Shown here piece by piece: positions 26,171 to 36,296 of a DNA stretch of 36,857 nucleotides. Position 1 is the first letter of the stretch. Each line of letters opens with the position of its first letter. This DNA is from Candidatus Zambryskiibacteriota bacterium (lineage in GTDB: Bacteria > Patescibacteriota > Minisyncoccia > Phycocordibacterales > WO2-35-19), in NCBI GenBank assembly GCA_003233455.1, contig QILQ01000021.1:1-36857 (forward strand), in the 5' to 3' direction. The notes below the pieces were generated by a model, which saw only the letters and a program-made list of their open reading frames with translations, had not been told where the DNA came from and searched no databases. Position numbers and translations under genes: made by a program.

Positions 26171-27361
26171 ATGGAAAAGTCATCAAAAATTCTTATATTT
26201 TCCACTTCATACTACCCATTTGTAGGAGGGGCAGAGGTGGCGATTAAGGAAATTACCGATAGAATTTCTGATGCTAGATTTGATTTAATTACAGGCAGAT
26301 ATGACCGTAAAGTATCTTTAGAGGAAAAAATTGGTAATGTGAATATTTACAGATTAGGTGTCGGTATTCCATTATTAGATAAATTGCTTTTGCCGTTTTG
26401 GGGAGCGATAAAAACTATTTCCCTTAATAGAAAAAATAATTATCATAGTTTTTGGTGTCTAATGGTCACTTTTGCGAGCGGGGCGGCATATATTGCAAAT
26501 ATTTTAAACGGGAAAAAAATACCAATAATATTAACTTTACAAGAAGGGGATTCGGAAGAACATTTCAGAAAACATTGGTTTGGTCTTATAAATTTATCTT
26601 GGAGGTTGGCGCTTAAAAATACACAGACTTTAACCGTTATTAGCTCATATCTCGCAAATCGTGCCAGAAAATTCGGATATAAGGGAGAAATTAAGATTAT
26701 TCCCAATGGAGTGGATATCAACAAATTTTCAATTTTCAATTTTCAATTTTCAAACAAAGAGAAAGAAAAAATAAGAAACGAAGTTGGTTTCGGTAGAAAT
26801 GATATTGTATTAGTAACTTCTTCTCGTTTGGTGAAAAAAAACGGAATTGAAGATGTTATCAAAGCTCTTCCAAAATTGCCGGAAAATATTAAATTTGTGA
26901 TTTTTGGAGAAGGAAAATTAGAAAATAAATTAAAAAAACTTGCTAAAGATTTAAATGTTTCAAAAAGAATTTTCTTTAAAGGATATGTTGGACACTCGGT
27001 GTTGAACAAATATTTAAAAGTTTGTGATATTTTTGTTCGTCCTTCTTTGTCAGAAGGGATGGGGAACTCTTTTATAGAAGCTATGGCTGTTAAAATACCA
27101 GTGATTGCTACTCCAGTTGGAGGTATTGTTGATTTTTTGCATGATGCTAGCCCGAATAGCGAAGCTGGGCGGGGACAGACCGGTTATTTTTGTAAATCTC
27201 AAAATTCAGAAAGTGTGGCTGAAACAGTAAATAAAGTTTTAAATGACCCAAAAAAAGAAAAAGTTGTAGAAAATGCTTATAATATGGTGATTGAAAAATA
27301 TGATTGGAATTTGATTTCAAAACAAATGTCAGAAGTTTTTGATAAACATATAAAATCATGA
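26171..27361 (+). CDS. GT4-family glycosyltransferase
   Basis: PFVGGAEVAIKEI, IIPNGVDINKF, VTSSRLVKKNGIEDVIKAL, FVRPSLSEGMGNSFIEAMAVKIPVIATPVGG. Confidence 0.92.
   Translation: MEKSSKILIFSTSYYPFVGGAEVAIKEITDRISDARFDLITGRYDRKVSLEEKIGNVNIYRLGVGIPLLDKLLLPFWGAIKTISLNRKNNYHSFWCLMVTFASGAAYIANILNGKKIPIILTLQEGDSEEHFRKHWFGLINLSWRLALKNTQTLTVISSYLANRARKFGYKGEIKIIPNGVDINKFSIFNFQFSNKEKEKIRNEVGFGRNDIVLVTSSRLVKKNGIEDVIKALPKLPENIKFVIFGEGKLENKLKKLAKDLNVSKRIFFKGYVGHSVLNKYLKVCDIFVRPSLSEGMGNSFIEAMAVKIPVIATPVGGIVDFLHDASPNSEAGRGQTGYFCKSQNSESVAETVNKVLNDPKKEKVVENAYNMVIEKYDWNLISKQMSEVFDKHIKS
26724..26752. repeat. heptamer tandem repeat (ATTTTCA)n within the glycosyltransferase CDS
   Basis: aaattttcaattttcaattttcaattttc encodes KFSIFNFQFS. 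Confidence 0.7.
26986..27008. repeat. Family B palindrome within the glycosyltransferase CDS
   Basis: tgttggacactcggtgttgaaca; one difference from the copies in intron 3. Confidence 0.8.
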
Positions 27362-28461
27362 AAAATAAAATAAAAATACTCGTTACGACTGGAGTATATC
27401 CTCCGGAAATAGGTGGGCCGGCTACCTATACGGTTTTGCTAGAAAAAGAAATGCCCAAGTATAATATTGATGTTTCTGTGCTACCTTTTAGGGTAGTTAG
27501 ATTTTTACCTAAAATATTTAGACATTTTATTTTTTTCTGTAGAGTATTTAATTTAAGTAGAAAAACAGATCTTTTGTATACTCAAGACCCAGTGAGTGTC
27601 GGTTTCCCCACTATGCTGGTTGCTAAAATCTTGGGTAAACCTTTTCTTATTCGTGTAGCTGGAGATTATGCTTGGGAACAGGCAATACAGAGATTTGCTG
27701 TTAGGGATAGTATAAACGATTTTCAAAATAAAAAGTATGGATTATATGTTGAGGTTATAAGATTGATTCAAAAAATTACTACAAGAATGGCGGATAAAGT
27801 TATTACTCCGAGCAAATATTTCCGTGATCTTGTAGCGGATTGGAATCCCAAAAAGAATAATGTTATTACTATATACAATGGAATAAAATTTCCGAATATT
27901 CCAGATAATAATAAAGCTTTTGAATCTAAAACTATTATTTCTGCTGGTCGTTTAGTACCATGGAAAGGATTTGATATTTTAATAGAAATAATGAAAGAAC
28001 TACCAGATTGGAAACTTTTTATTGCTGGTGATGGACCAGATAGTGTAAAACTTTCGAAATTAATAAAAGATTTAAATTTAAATGATAGAGTTTTTCTTTT
28101 GGGAAAAATGGATAGAAAAAATCTGTTTAATAAAATGCAAAAATGTGAAATTTTCGTCTTGAACACTTCTTTTGAAAGTTTTTCTTTTCAAATTGTTGAA
28201 GCAATGTTTATTGGTGTTCCGGTTATTTCTACTAATATAGGTAATATAAATGAGATAATAAATCATAATGAAGATGGTTTACTTGTTAATCCAAATGATA
28301 AATCTGAAATAATAAAAGCTATAAAAAAACTATCAGATTTTACTGTTAGAACTAAAATAATCACAAATGCCAGAGAAAAATCCAGATATTTTTCTATAGA
28401 AAAAACAGTTATGAAAACAGCTGAAATTATTGGTTCCTTGATTAAAAATAAAAAAATATGA
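27358..28461 (+). CDS. GT4-family glycosyltransferase
   Basis: GVYPPEIGGPATYTVLLEKEMPKY, VITIYNGIKF, ISAGRLVPWKGFDILIEIM, FVLNTSFESFSFQIVEAMFIGVPVISTNIG. Confidence 0.92.
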   Translation: MKNKIKILVTTGVYPPEIGGPATYTVLLEKEMPKYNIDVSVLPFRVVRFLPKIFRHFIFFCRVFNLSRKTDLLYTQDPVSVGFPTMLVAKILGKPFLIRVAGDYAWEQAIQRFAVRDSINDFQNKKYGLYVEVIRLIQKITTRMADKVITPSKYFRDLVADWNPKKNNVITIYNGIKFPNIPDNNKAFESKTIISAGRLVPWKGFDILIEIMKELPDWKLFIAGDGPDSVKLSKLIKDLNLNDRVFLLGKMDRKNLFNKMQKCEIFVLNTSFESFSFQIVEAMFIGVPVISTNIGNINEIINHNEDGLLVNPNDKSEIIKAIKKLSDFTVRTKIITNAREKSRYFSIEKTVMKTAEIIGSLIKNKKI

Positions 28462-28554
28462 ATTCTGTGATGTTTATAAAGGTCGTATTATTTAATAATT
28501 ATTTATTTAATTATCCACTGTGCATTAGGCGATGGCAGGCGGGTTTCTAACAGG

Positions 28555-30156
28555 ATGAAAATAATCTCCATAGGCACAGATAGAAAAATATTTGAAGAAA
28601 ACTCTGCTGTAAAAAAGAGGCAAATTGAATATGGAAAATATTTTGATGAACTTTATATTATTGTTTTCTCGTTAAAAAATCAAAATTTGAAATCATATAA
28701 GTTATCCAATAATGTTTGGGCTTATCCGACAAATTCCAAAAATAAATTATTGTATATCTGGGACGCTTTTAAAATTTCCAAAAATTTGATTTCTATTTTT
28801 AGTAAAAAAAATAAAAATTTTAAAAACAATATAATTATTTCAACTCAAGATCCTTTTGAGACCGGTCTTGTAGGCACTTTTGTTAAGTTATTTTTTGACC
28901 TGCCTCTATACACGCAAGTCCATACAGATTTCAGGCATAAATATTTTGTAGAATCTTCTGTTTTAAATAAAATCCGTTTTATGATGGCCGAATTTGTTTT
29001 AAAATATTCTAATAGGGTGAGGGTAGTATCAGAAAGAATTAAAAATGGAATAGAATCTTTCTCTAAAAATATTGATGTTTTACCGATAAGGGCTGAAGTC
29101 TCCCAAAGGGAACCCTTTAAAAATTTTCCTAAAGGTTCCACCTGGGAAGTTGAAAAACCTTTTTCTTTTACTTTGATTATGGTTTGTAGATTAGAAAAAG
29201 AAAAAAATATAGAAACAGTATTGAAAGCTATAAAAAAACTTGATAATAAAAATTTAGGTCTTTGTATTGTGGGAGATGGTGGAGAGAGGAAAAATCTTGA
29301 AAATATGGTTCAAAATATGGGTATTTTAGATAAAGTAATTTTTGTAGGGTGGCAGGATGATTTGGTCCCATATTACAAAATGGCGGATGCTTTTATTTCT
29401 AGCTCTTTATATGAAGGTTATGGGGTTTCAACAATGGAAGCGGCTTCTTTTGAAAAACCTTTAATTCTTTCAGATACGGGAATTGCCGGAGAAATTTTTA
29501 AAGAAAATGCATCCGTAGACGGAAATAATTATGGAAGTGCTTTTATTTGCGATGCTAAAGATATAAATTGTTTTACTCAAAATATTTTAAAAATTTCTGA
29601 AGATGAAGCCTTAAGACAAAGGATGGGGCAATCTGCAAAAATAGTTGCAGATAACTATTTGAATTTACAAAATAATTATTTTGAAAAATATGCAAATTCT
29701 ATTAAAAATACTGCCACTAATTTTAAAAAGAGGAATTTTATATTGAGAATTATTAAATTCAAAAAGATTCTTTGGAATTCAATTATTCTTTTACGTTATT
29801 TTATTTGCGGTCTTACTGCAGCAACTTTTAATATTGGACTACTTTATGTCTTTACAGATATTGTTGGTATTTGGTATCTGTATTCTTCTATCTTGGCTTT
29901 TTTGGCGGCTCTTATTGTCAGTTTTATTTTGCAAAAGTTTGTGGTTTTTAAAGATTTAAAAACTGACGGGATACATAAACAATTTTCAAAGTTTTCTATA
30001 GTAGCTGTTTTAGGAGTAATCACTAATACTGTTATAATATTTATTTGTGTAGATGTTTTTGGTATTTGGTATATTTTTTCTCAAATTATAGCTGGTTTTT
30101 TTGTAATGATTCAAAATTTTATCCTTTATAAATTTTTTATTTTTAATAGGAAATAA
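28555..30156 (+). CDS. GT4-family glycosyltransferase fused to a GtrA-like membrane domain
   Basis: N-terminal GT4 (LIMVCRLEKEKNIETVLKAI...SSSLYEGYGVSTMEAASFEKPLILSD); C-terminal LRYFICGLTAATFNIGLLYVFTDIVGIWYLYSSILAFLAALIVSFILQKFVVFKD is GtrA-like. Confidence 0.88.
   Translation: MKIISIGTDRKIFEENSAVKKRQIEYGKYFDELYIIVFSLKNQNLKSYKLSNNVWAYPTNSKNKLLYIWDAFKISKNLISIFSKKNKNFKNNIIISTQDPFETGLVGTFVKLFFDLPLYTQVHTDFRHKYFVESSVLNKIRFMMAEFVLKYSNRVRVVSERIKNGIESFSKNIDVLPIRAEVSQREPFKNFPKGSTWEVEKPFSFTLIMVCRLEKEKNIETVLKAIKKLDNKNLGLCIVGDGGERKNLENMVQNMGILDKVIFVGWQDDLVPYYKMADAFISSSLYEGYGVSTMEAASFEKPLILSDTGIAGEIFKENASVDGNNYGSAFICDAKDINCFTQNILKISEDEALRQRMGQSAKIVADNYLNLQNNYFEKYANSIKNTATNFKKRNFILRIIKFKKILWNSIILLRYFICGLTAATFNIGLLYVFTDIVGIWYLYSSILAFLAALIVSFILQKFVVFKDLKTDGIHKQFSKFSIVAVLGVITNTVIIFICVDVFGIWYIFSQIIAGFFVMIQNFILYKFFIFNRK
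29099..29148. repeat. Degenerate family C palindrome within the glycosyltransferase CDS
   Basis: tcccaaagggaaccctttaaaaattttcctaaaggttccacctggga; same architecture and loop as 9054-9090 and 10083-10120. Confidence 0.6.
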
Positions 30157-30235
30157 AATAATATATCAGTTACGCACTCTAATTCATGTGCTAATATCAG
30201 ACTCAATCGTCAATTGTGAATTTATTTAGTCATAA

Positions 30236-30976
30236 TTATTTTTTAGAATGTTGCCTATTATACGCCTCAACAATTTTTTGCACTAATTCTGTTGGTTTTA
30301 CTTCGTATTTTTCAAATTTTTTTATATTTTCATCTTTCAAGTGCAACTGTCCCTCTCCTATATTTCCTCTGTGTTGTCCTTTTGAGTAATACTTATTTTT
30401 TGCAACTTCTTTTGAAGCCAAAACCCAATATTTAATAGTATCCCTCCAAACACCAACCCAAACAAACACATCGCAACATTTTAGTTTTACTTGCTGAAAA
30501 TTCATATCAAAAGGAAGTTTTGATTCCCACGATAACGCTTTTACATATAAAGGTTCTCTGCTGTTAAAATCAACCGCTCTTGACGCTTTTACCTCTATTC
30601 TTATTTTTTCTTTGTTCGGTAATTCGTATAAAAAATCATATTCTCCCGAATATGTCGGATCTAACTTTTTTGTTGGCTTAATGAGACCAGGTGCAAGTTC
30701 TTTTAAATGACCTTGTGCCCATTGCTCACCAAAACCTCTTGGAGCTGAAATTTCAAAAATATAAAGATACATATTTCTAGCAACATATTCATCACGAATT
30801 TCTAAATATTCATCAAGAGTTATTTTATGGAGTCCCAATAATGTTGAAATGATGTACTCATATTCATTGAAAGGATAAACGGAAATCAAATTTTCCAATC
30901 TATTTTTCAATGAGTTATCATCATTTTTTGATAATGATTTAATAATATCCTCTAATTTTTTCTTTAGTATTTCCAT
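30236..30976 (-). CDS. probable restriction endonuclease (PD-(D/E)XK-like)
   Basis: YSGEYDFLYELPNKEKIRIEVKASRAVDF fits a D...ExK nuclease core; directly downstream of a DNA methyltransferase. Confidence 0.7.
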   Translation of the reverse strand: MEILKKKLEDIIKSLSKNDDNSLKNRLENLISVYPFNEYEYIISTLLGLHKITLDEYLEIRDEYVARNMYLYIFEISAPRGFGEQWAQGHLKELAPGLIKPTKKLDPTYSGEYDFLYELPNKEKIRIEVKASRAVDFNSREPLYVKALSWESKLPFDMNFQQVKLKCCDVFVWVGVWRDTIKYWVLASKEVAKNKYYSKGQHRGNIGEGQLHLKDENIKKFEKYEVKPTELVQKIVEAYNRQHSKK

Positions 30977-30980
30977 AATG

Positions 30981-32945
30981 TTATTTTAAAAAATTTATAG
31001 TATGTTTAATTTCTTTTTCAGAAAAATCAAACTGCTTAAAAATATAATTATCAAGTTTTTGAAAACTATCTTTTTCTTGAATAATCTCATCAACCAAAAA
31101 ACAAATTTTTTCAAAAGTTTTTTTATTCCAAAAAGGTAATGGTATTTGTTCAATATGGCTTCGCAAAACTTTAATGCTTGAAAATTTCTTTTGAAAAATA
31201 AACTGATACAAAGATGAGTTAAATAATCCTGCAATAACTTTAATCGGATAGTTTTTTAATTTGGGAATGACAATATTTGCGCTGTTAAGTGTTAATTGTT
31301 GTTTGTCATCATAAGCAAAAACTAGATTTTTTGAAATAAATTTGTAAATCAATTTCTCTTTAGCACGATATTTTTCAATAGGAGCTACCTGTTGGAATTT
31401 TTCAGGAGTAAATAAAATATAATTTGTCGGTTTTTTGAGAACAAATTTTTTAATATCTTTTCCTTTGTATATTGGTTCAAATCCTTTTTGTTTTTCAGAA
31501 ACGATGTATTTTTTATTATTTCCAGTTACTATTCCTAGAGCCCAATCAGCATTGTTAGATAAATTTGTATGATCCGTGTTATAAACTTTATTGATAATGT
31601 TTGTGTCAATACCGCTAGCGTGAATATTGAAAATAGAATCTTGATTATTTTCCCATACTGATTGATTTATGTTGTAAACTTCTTTTTCTTTTATGATTTT
31701 AATTTCCTGAGATTTCTTTTCTTTCGTTAGGTCTAAACGTATTACTGGAGTAAAAACATTTTTAAAAACTCTATCAAGATAAAAGACTTTTTTAATTTGA
31801 GTGTTTTTTAAAATTATTTCTCGTATATCTTTATGAGTTTTTACATTTAAAATTGATTCTGGAAGAATAAAAGAAATAACCCCTTTATCATTCAATAAAT
31901 CAATACTCTTTTTTAGAAAATAAGAAAAAGATTCAAAAGATTTTATTTGTGGATACACTATTTTTAGTCTTTCTGTGTCGCTTTTTGAAAAATGAACGCC
32001 CCAGGGTGGATTTGTGGCAATAACATCAAAATCTCTAATATTTCCATCATTCAAACTAAATAAATCGTAATTTCCGATTTCAAAAAGTGTATTTTTACAA
32101 ACAATATTTGGTGCGAAATTTTTATCTTTATATTTTACAAGTAAGTTAATTCGGGCAATTCTTACGGCTATTTCATCAATATCAACACCGTAAATATTTT
32201 TTGGGTCATCAACTTTATCTGCAAATGCCAATAAAAATTGACCTGTTCCACAGCATAGATCAAGAACCTTTGAATTTTGTTTTACATAGTCATTTATTAT
32301 TTTCTCAACAATAAATTTGGGTGTGTAATAAGATCCGTTTTGAGATTTTTTCCCTTCAGCAAGTAAAGATTGATAAATAAAACCCAAAATATCTCTTTGT
32401 TTTGGTAATTCACAATTTAACAAAAAAGAATATTCATCTTTTATTTCGTTTTCTTTTATCTCAGATTTCCAAAATTTTATTTCTTTGTTGATTTGTTTAT
32501 TGCTTGAAAGGATGTCTTTTTTTGTAATTAAATCTTGAATATTAAAAGATTCTAAAATTTTATTTGTTCTTAAAAAATTAAGTATCAAAAGAAAAAGTGA
32601 GATTTTAATACTGATTTTATTTTTGTAAATAAAAGAAATAACCTCGGAAATAACATTTATATTGATATTTGACTTTAAATATTCATCAGGAATAAAAGTT
32701 CTTTCCGCTTTTGATTTGTTTGCTCTTCCTCTTAGTTTTTCTAATTTTCCATTTTCAATTTTTTCCTTTAATTTTTGAATTTCGTGTAAGTGAAAATTAT
32801 AGCGTTGCTCTGAAATTGTTTGTATATTTCCGCATTTAATCCAATTACGAACAGTAGCAGTTGAGATATCAAATAAAACTGCAACATCTTCAACGTTTAA
32901 AATTTTTTTATTGCCAGATTGTTGTAATGTTGTGTCAAATCTCAT
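30981..32945 (-). CDS. N6-adenine DNA methyltransferase with N-terminal HTH
   Basis: VLDLCCGTGQFLLAFAD (motif I), FDVIATNPPWGVHF (motif IV); N-terminal LNVEDVAVLFDISTATVRNWIKCGNIQ is HTH_17/MerR-like. Confidence 0.88.
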   Translation of the reverse strand: MRFDTTLQQSGNKKILNVEDVAVLFDISTATVRNWIKCGNIQTISEQRYNFHLHEIQKLKEKIENGKLEKLRGRANKSKAERTFIPDEYLKSNININVISEVISFIYKNKISIKISLFLLILNFLRTNKILESFNIQDLITKKDILSSNKQINKEIKFWKSEIKENEIKDEYSFLLNCELPKQRDILGFIYQSLLAEGKKSQNGSYYTPKFIVEKIINDYVKQNSKVLDLCCGTGQFLLAFADKVDDPKNIYGVDIDEIAVRIARINLLVKYKDKNFAPNIVCKNTLFEIGNYDLFSLNDGNIRDFDVIATNPPWGVHFSKSDTERLKIVYPQIKSFESFSYFLKKSIDLLNDKGVISFILPESILNVKTHKDIREIILKNTQIKKVFYLDRVFKNVFTPVIRLDLTKEKKSQEIKIIKEKEVYNINQSVWENNQDSIFNIHASGIDTNIINKVYNTDHTNLSNNADWALGIVTGNNKKYIVSEKQKGFEPIYKGKDIKKFVLKKPTNYILFTPEKFQQVAPIEKYRAKEKLIYKFISKNLVFAYDDKQQLTLNSANIVIPKLKNYPIKVIAGLFNSSLYQFIFQKKFSSIKVLRSHIEQIPLPFWNKKTFEKICFLVDEIIQEKDSFQKLDNYIFKQFDFSEKEIKHTINFLK

Positions 32946-33021
32946 AATTTTATTATATCTCTTTTTCTAAAAATAAAAAACAGATTTATTCCTCTTTTTA
33001 AAAAACCCCTACCCACTATTC

Positions 33022-33156
33022 TTATTTTCCCGTCATTCTTTTCCACGCGTCCGTGTGTCTAACCCATGGGCAAACTGCTATCGCTACGGTGCTAAGAACC
33101 GTCAAGATAAGCGCGCTTAAGTATAAATTGGAAGGATTGTTAATTGCATCAAGCAA
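33022..33156 (-). CDS. possible small membrane protein (TTG start)
   Basis: MLDAINNPSNLYLSALILTVLSTVAIAVCPWVRHTDAWKRMTGK; no ATG start; locally higher GC than surroundings. Confidence 0.3.
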   Translation of the reverse strand: MLDAINNPSNLYLSALILTVLSTVAIAVCPWVRHTDAWKRMTGK

Positions 33157-33264
33157 ATAATAGAAAAATCCCCATAATATTATTTTAACACCATTTAACT
33201 ATTTTTGGAGTATATAATGCTTCTATGTATCAAAAATATTAAAAGCTCGCTATAATGGTTGTCT

Positions 33265-34353
33265 ATGAAATTACTGATTTTAACTCAGAAAATAGATAAG
33301 GAAGATCCTATTTTAGGATTCTTTCATAATTGGATTTTAGAGCTTTCAAAAAAGTTTGAAAAAATCTCAGTTATTTGTTTGGAAAAAGGGGAGTTTAATT
33401 TGCCGGATAATGTGAAAGTATTTTCTCTTGGGAAAGAAAAAAATATTTTATCATTTTCAATTCTAAAATATTTATTAAGCAGAGCAAGATATATAACGAA
33501 TTTTTATATATATATATTGGGTTTGCATGCCGACTATGACGCGGTTTTTGTTCATATGAATCAAGAATATATTATTTTGGGAGGATTCATTTGGAAAGTT
33601 ATAGGTAAAAAAATTTATTTGTGGAGAAATCATCCAAAAGGAAGTCTTCTTACTTATATTGCGGTTTGGTTTTCAAATAAAGTTTTTTGCACTTCAAAAT
33701 CATCCTTTACCTCCAAATTCAAAAAAACAGTTTTAATGCCTGTTGGAATAAATACCGACTTTTTCAGGCAAGTATTTAATGGTCAGCAATCAATAGTTAA
33801 TAAAAATAAAATTCTATTTCTTGGAAGAATCGCGCCGATTAAAAATGTTCATATATTTATTAAAGCTCTCGCGATATTAAATGAAAAAAATATAAATTTT
33901 GAAGCGAGTATTTACGGCGACTCGCCAGTTAAAGACAATAAATATTATCAATTACTAAAAATAATGACAGATAAATTAAATTTAAACGAAAAAGTGAAAT
34001 TTTATAAAGCTGTTCCAAATTATAAAACTCCGGAAATTTATAATTCATATGAAATTTTTATTAACCTCACCCCTGCCGGCAGTTTTGATAAAACTATTTT
34101 GGAGGCCTCTGCTTGCGGAGCTATTCCGATAGTGGCAAATAAGTCGCTTAAAGGTGAAATTGATGATAATCTAATTTTAAACAGTTTGGAACCAAACCAT
34201 CTTGCTGAAAAAATAGAATTTTGGATTAAAGAAAGGGAAAATAAAAAAATAGAAATTTCAAAAAAACTCCAAAAATATGTCTTGGAAAATCATAGTTTAA
34301 ATATTTTAATAGATAAACTTTTAATTTGTCTAAATGAAAATAAAAAAAGATAA
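33265..34353 (+). CDS. GT4-family glycosyltransferase
   Basis: ILFLGRIAPIKNVHIFIKALAIL, FINLTPAGSFDKTILEASACGAIPIVANKSL. Confidence 0.88.
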   Translation: MKLLILTQKIDKEDPILGFFHNWILELSKKFEKISVICLEKGEFNLPDNVKVFSLGKEKNILSFSILKYLLSRARYITNFYIYILGLHADYDAVFVHMNQEYIILGGFIWKVIGKKIYLWRNHPKGSLLTYIAVWFSNKVFCTSKSSFTSKFKKTVLMPVGINTDFFRQVFNGQQSIVNKNKILFLGRIAPIKNVHIFIKALAILNEKNINFEASIYGDSPVKDNKYYQLLKIMTDKLNLNEKVKFYKAVPNYKTPEIYNSYEIFINLTPAGSFDKTILEASACGAIPIVANKSLKGEIDDNLILNSLEPNHLAEKIEFWIKERENKKIEISKKLQKYVLENHSLNILIDKLLICLNENKKR

Positions 34354-35422
34354 AATATTTATAATTTTACTGGTTTGCACTATCGCTTTGGTTTTTTCTT
34401 CCATTTTTTTTCTTAAACCGCAAATAGCCGGTGATAGTGTTTCGTATTTAAAAACAATTAATTTCCTGCAGACCGGTATAAAATCTCCAGATTTTATACC
34501 AAATAGGATAATGACTACTTTTGGAGCATTACAATTAGTTATGTTTTTTTCAGGAATATTTGGTTCTGAAACTCAAGTTTGGATTGTGATGAATGTTATT
34601 TTTTATTTTATTTCCACTCTTGTATTTTATAAACTTTTAGATTTGTTTTTTGAAGACAAAAAAATAGCTTTACTGGGAACATTATTTATGATTAGTAACT
34701 ACGCTTTTATACGATTTGGACTTAATTATCTTATGGATATTGGAGGCTGGACATTTTATATAATTTCTTTATTTTTACTGCTGAGATATTCAAAATCTAA
34801 TAATAGAAGAGATTTATTATCGGCTTCAATAATTGTTGGTATTGGCAGCCTGTTTAAAGAATATGCTTTGTTGGGAGTGATACCGATAGCTGTGTTTTTG
34901 ATTTATGAAAATAGAAAATCATTTACAGGTTTAATAAAAAATTCTATTATTCCGGCAGTCTTTTCTTCAACGCCTATAATTACTCTTTATATTTTTGTTT
35001 ATTTAAAATTTGGTTATACTTACGCGGACTGGCTTACCGATAGCTATAAATATAGTTATAGTTCCAGTTTTATTTTAAAAATTGCAGAGTATATAAAAAG
35101 TTTTGGTTCCTTATTTAATTTTTTGGGTATTTTTGTAATTACCGGCGCCTATATTCTCTGGAAAGAGAAAAATAATTTAAATGGAAGAACCAAACTTTTT
35201 ATCATCTCTGCCATCGCTTCTTTTCTACCAGTCTTTGCTTGGGGAAGTATAACTCAGAGAATTTTGTTTATCATGGTGCCAGTTTCTATAATAATTGCTT
35301 GTTTCTTTTTTAAAAAATACAAAAAATATTATTATTGGTTTTTACCTGTTCTTGCGATATATATATTGATCAACTTTTTTATGGATTCTTTTTTACTAAA
35401 TTTCATAAATTTACCGTTCTAA
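34334..35422 (+). CDS. multi-TM membrane protein, GT39/ArnT-like candidate
   Basis: About ten hydrophobic segments; overlaps the preceding glycosyltransferase by 20 nt. Confidence 0.6.
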   Translation: MKIKKDKIFIILLVCTIALVFSSIFFLKPQIAGDSVSYLKTINFLQTGIKSPDFIPNRIMTTFGALQLVMFFSGIFGSETQVWIVMNVIFYFISTLVFYKLLDLFFEDKKIALLGTLFMISNYAFIRFGLNYLMDIGGWTFYIISLFLLLRYSKSNNRRDLLSASIIVGIGSLFKEYALLGVIPIAVFLIYENRKSFTGLIKNSIIPAVFSSTPIITLYIFVYLKFGYTYADWLTDSYKYSYSSSFILKIAEYIKSFGSLFNFLGIFVITGAYILWKEKNNLNGRTKLFIISAIASFLPVFAWGSITQRILFIMVPVSIIIACFFFKKYKKYYYWFLPVLAIYILINFFMDSFLLNFINLPF

Positions 35423-35470
35423 TTTTTGTTTAGTCAATATTGATAATTTAGGTATTTAGAGGTATTTTTT

Positions 35471-36166
35471 TTAGTCAACAAATCTGATCTTTACTATAGT
35501 CCAAAGAATTTTAAAACCATGTTTCCAATTTATTTTTTTGCCTTCAGAATAGCTTCTGGGATAATAGTGGATAGGTATATCTATTGGTTTGATGCCTTTT
35601 TTTAAAATTTTGCAAATTAGTTCATTATCAAAATCAAAATCATTTGTCTTTACTTCTATTGAATCAACAAGCTTTTTCGTAAATGCTTTATAGCAACCTT
35701 CGTATTCATTTGCGTTGTTCCTGTATAAAACATTTGTGGTTATAGTTATTATATGATTACCAAGCCAGCCCAAGAGGCCCACACTTATTCTATTACTCTC
35801 CCTAAGTCTATCTTCAATTCTTACCCCATTAACTACTTCTGTTTTTCCATCAAGAATTGGTTTCAAAACTGCTTCATAATCCTTTGTATCATATTCTAAA
35901 TCAGCATCTTGAATTAAAAATATATCGCCAGTAGCTTCTTTAAAACCTTTTTTAACCGCCGCCCCTTTACCTTTTATCTTTTCAACAAAAACTCTTACTC
36001 CTGATATAGATTTGGCAATTTCAAGAGTTCTATCTGTTGAATTATTGTCAACAATAATTATTTCTCTCTCGAGATTAAAAATGAAAGATGCCTTTACTTT
36101 GCTTATAATCTTTTCAAGGGTTTTTTCTTCATTATAGGCTGGTATTATAATTGAAAGTTTATGCAT
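35471..36166 (-). CDS. GT2-family glycosyltransferase (dolichol-phosphate mannosyltransferase-like)
   Basis: [70 protein letters not shown] at 36166 fits better than 36205. Confidence 0.9.
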   Translation of the reverse strand: MHKLSIIIPAYNEEKTLEKIISKVKASFIFNLEREIIIVDNNSTDRTLEIAKSISGVRVFVEKIKGKGAAVKKGFKEATGDIFLIQDADLEYDTKDYEAVLKPILDGKTEVVNGVRIEDRLRESNRISVGLLGWLGNHIITITTNVLYRNNANEYEGCYKAFTKKLVDSIEVKTNDFDFDNELICKILKKGIKPIDIPIHYYPRSYSEGKKINWKHGFKILWTIVKIRFVD

Positions 36167-36296
36167 ATTATCTGTATAATCTACCAGAATTTTATCTTTA
36201 TACAAGGTTATTTTTGTGATATTCTAGAATATATATGAAAGAGAAAATTTGGAGATGAAGTCATTTCCGCTAAAATTTTTGATTGCCAAAAATAAA

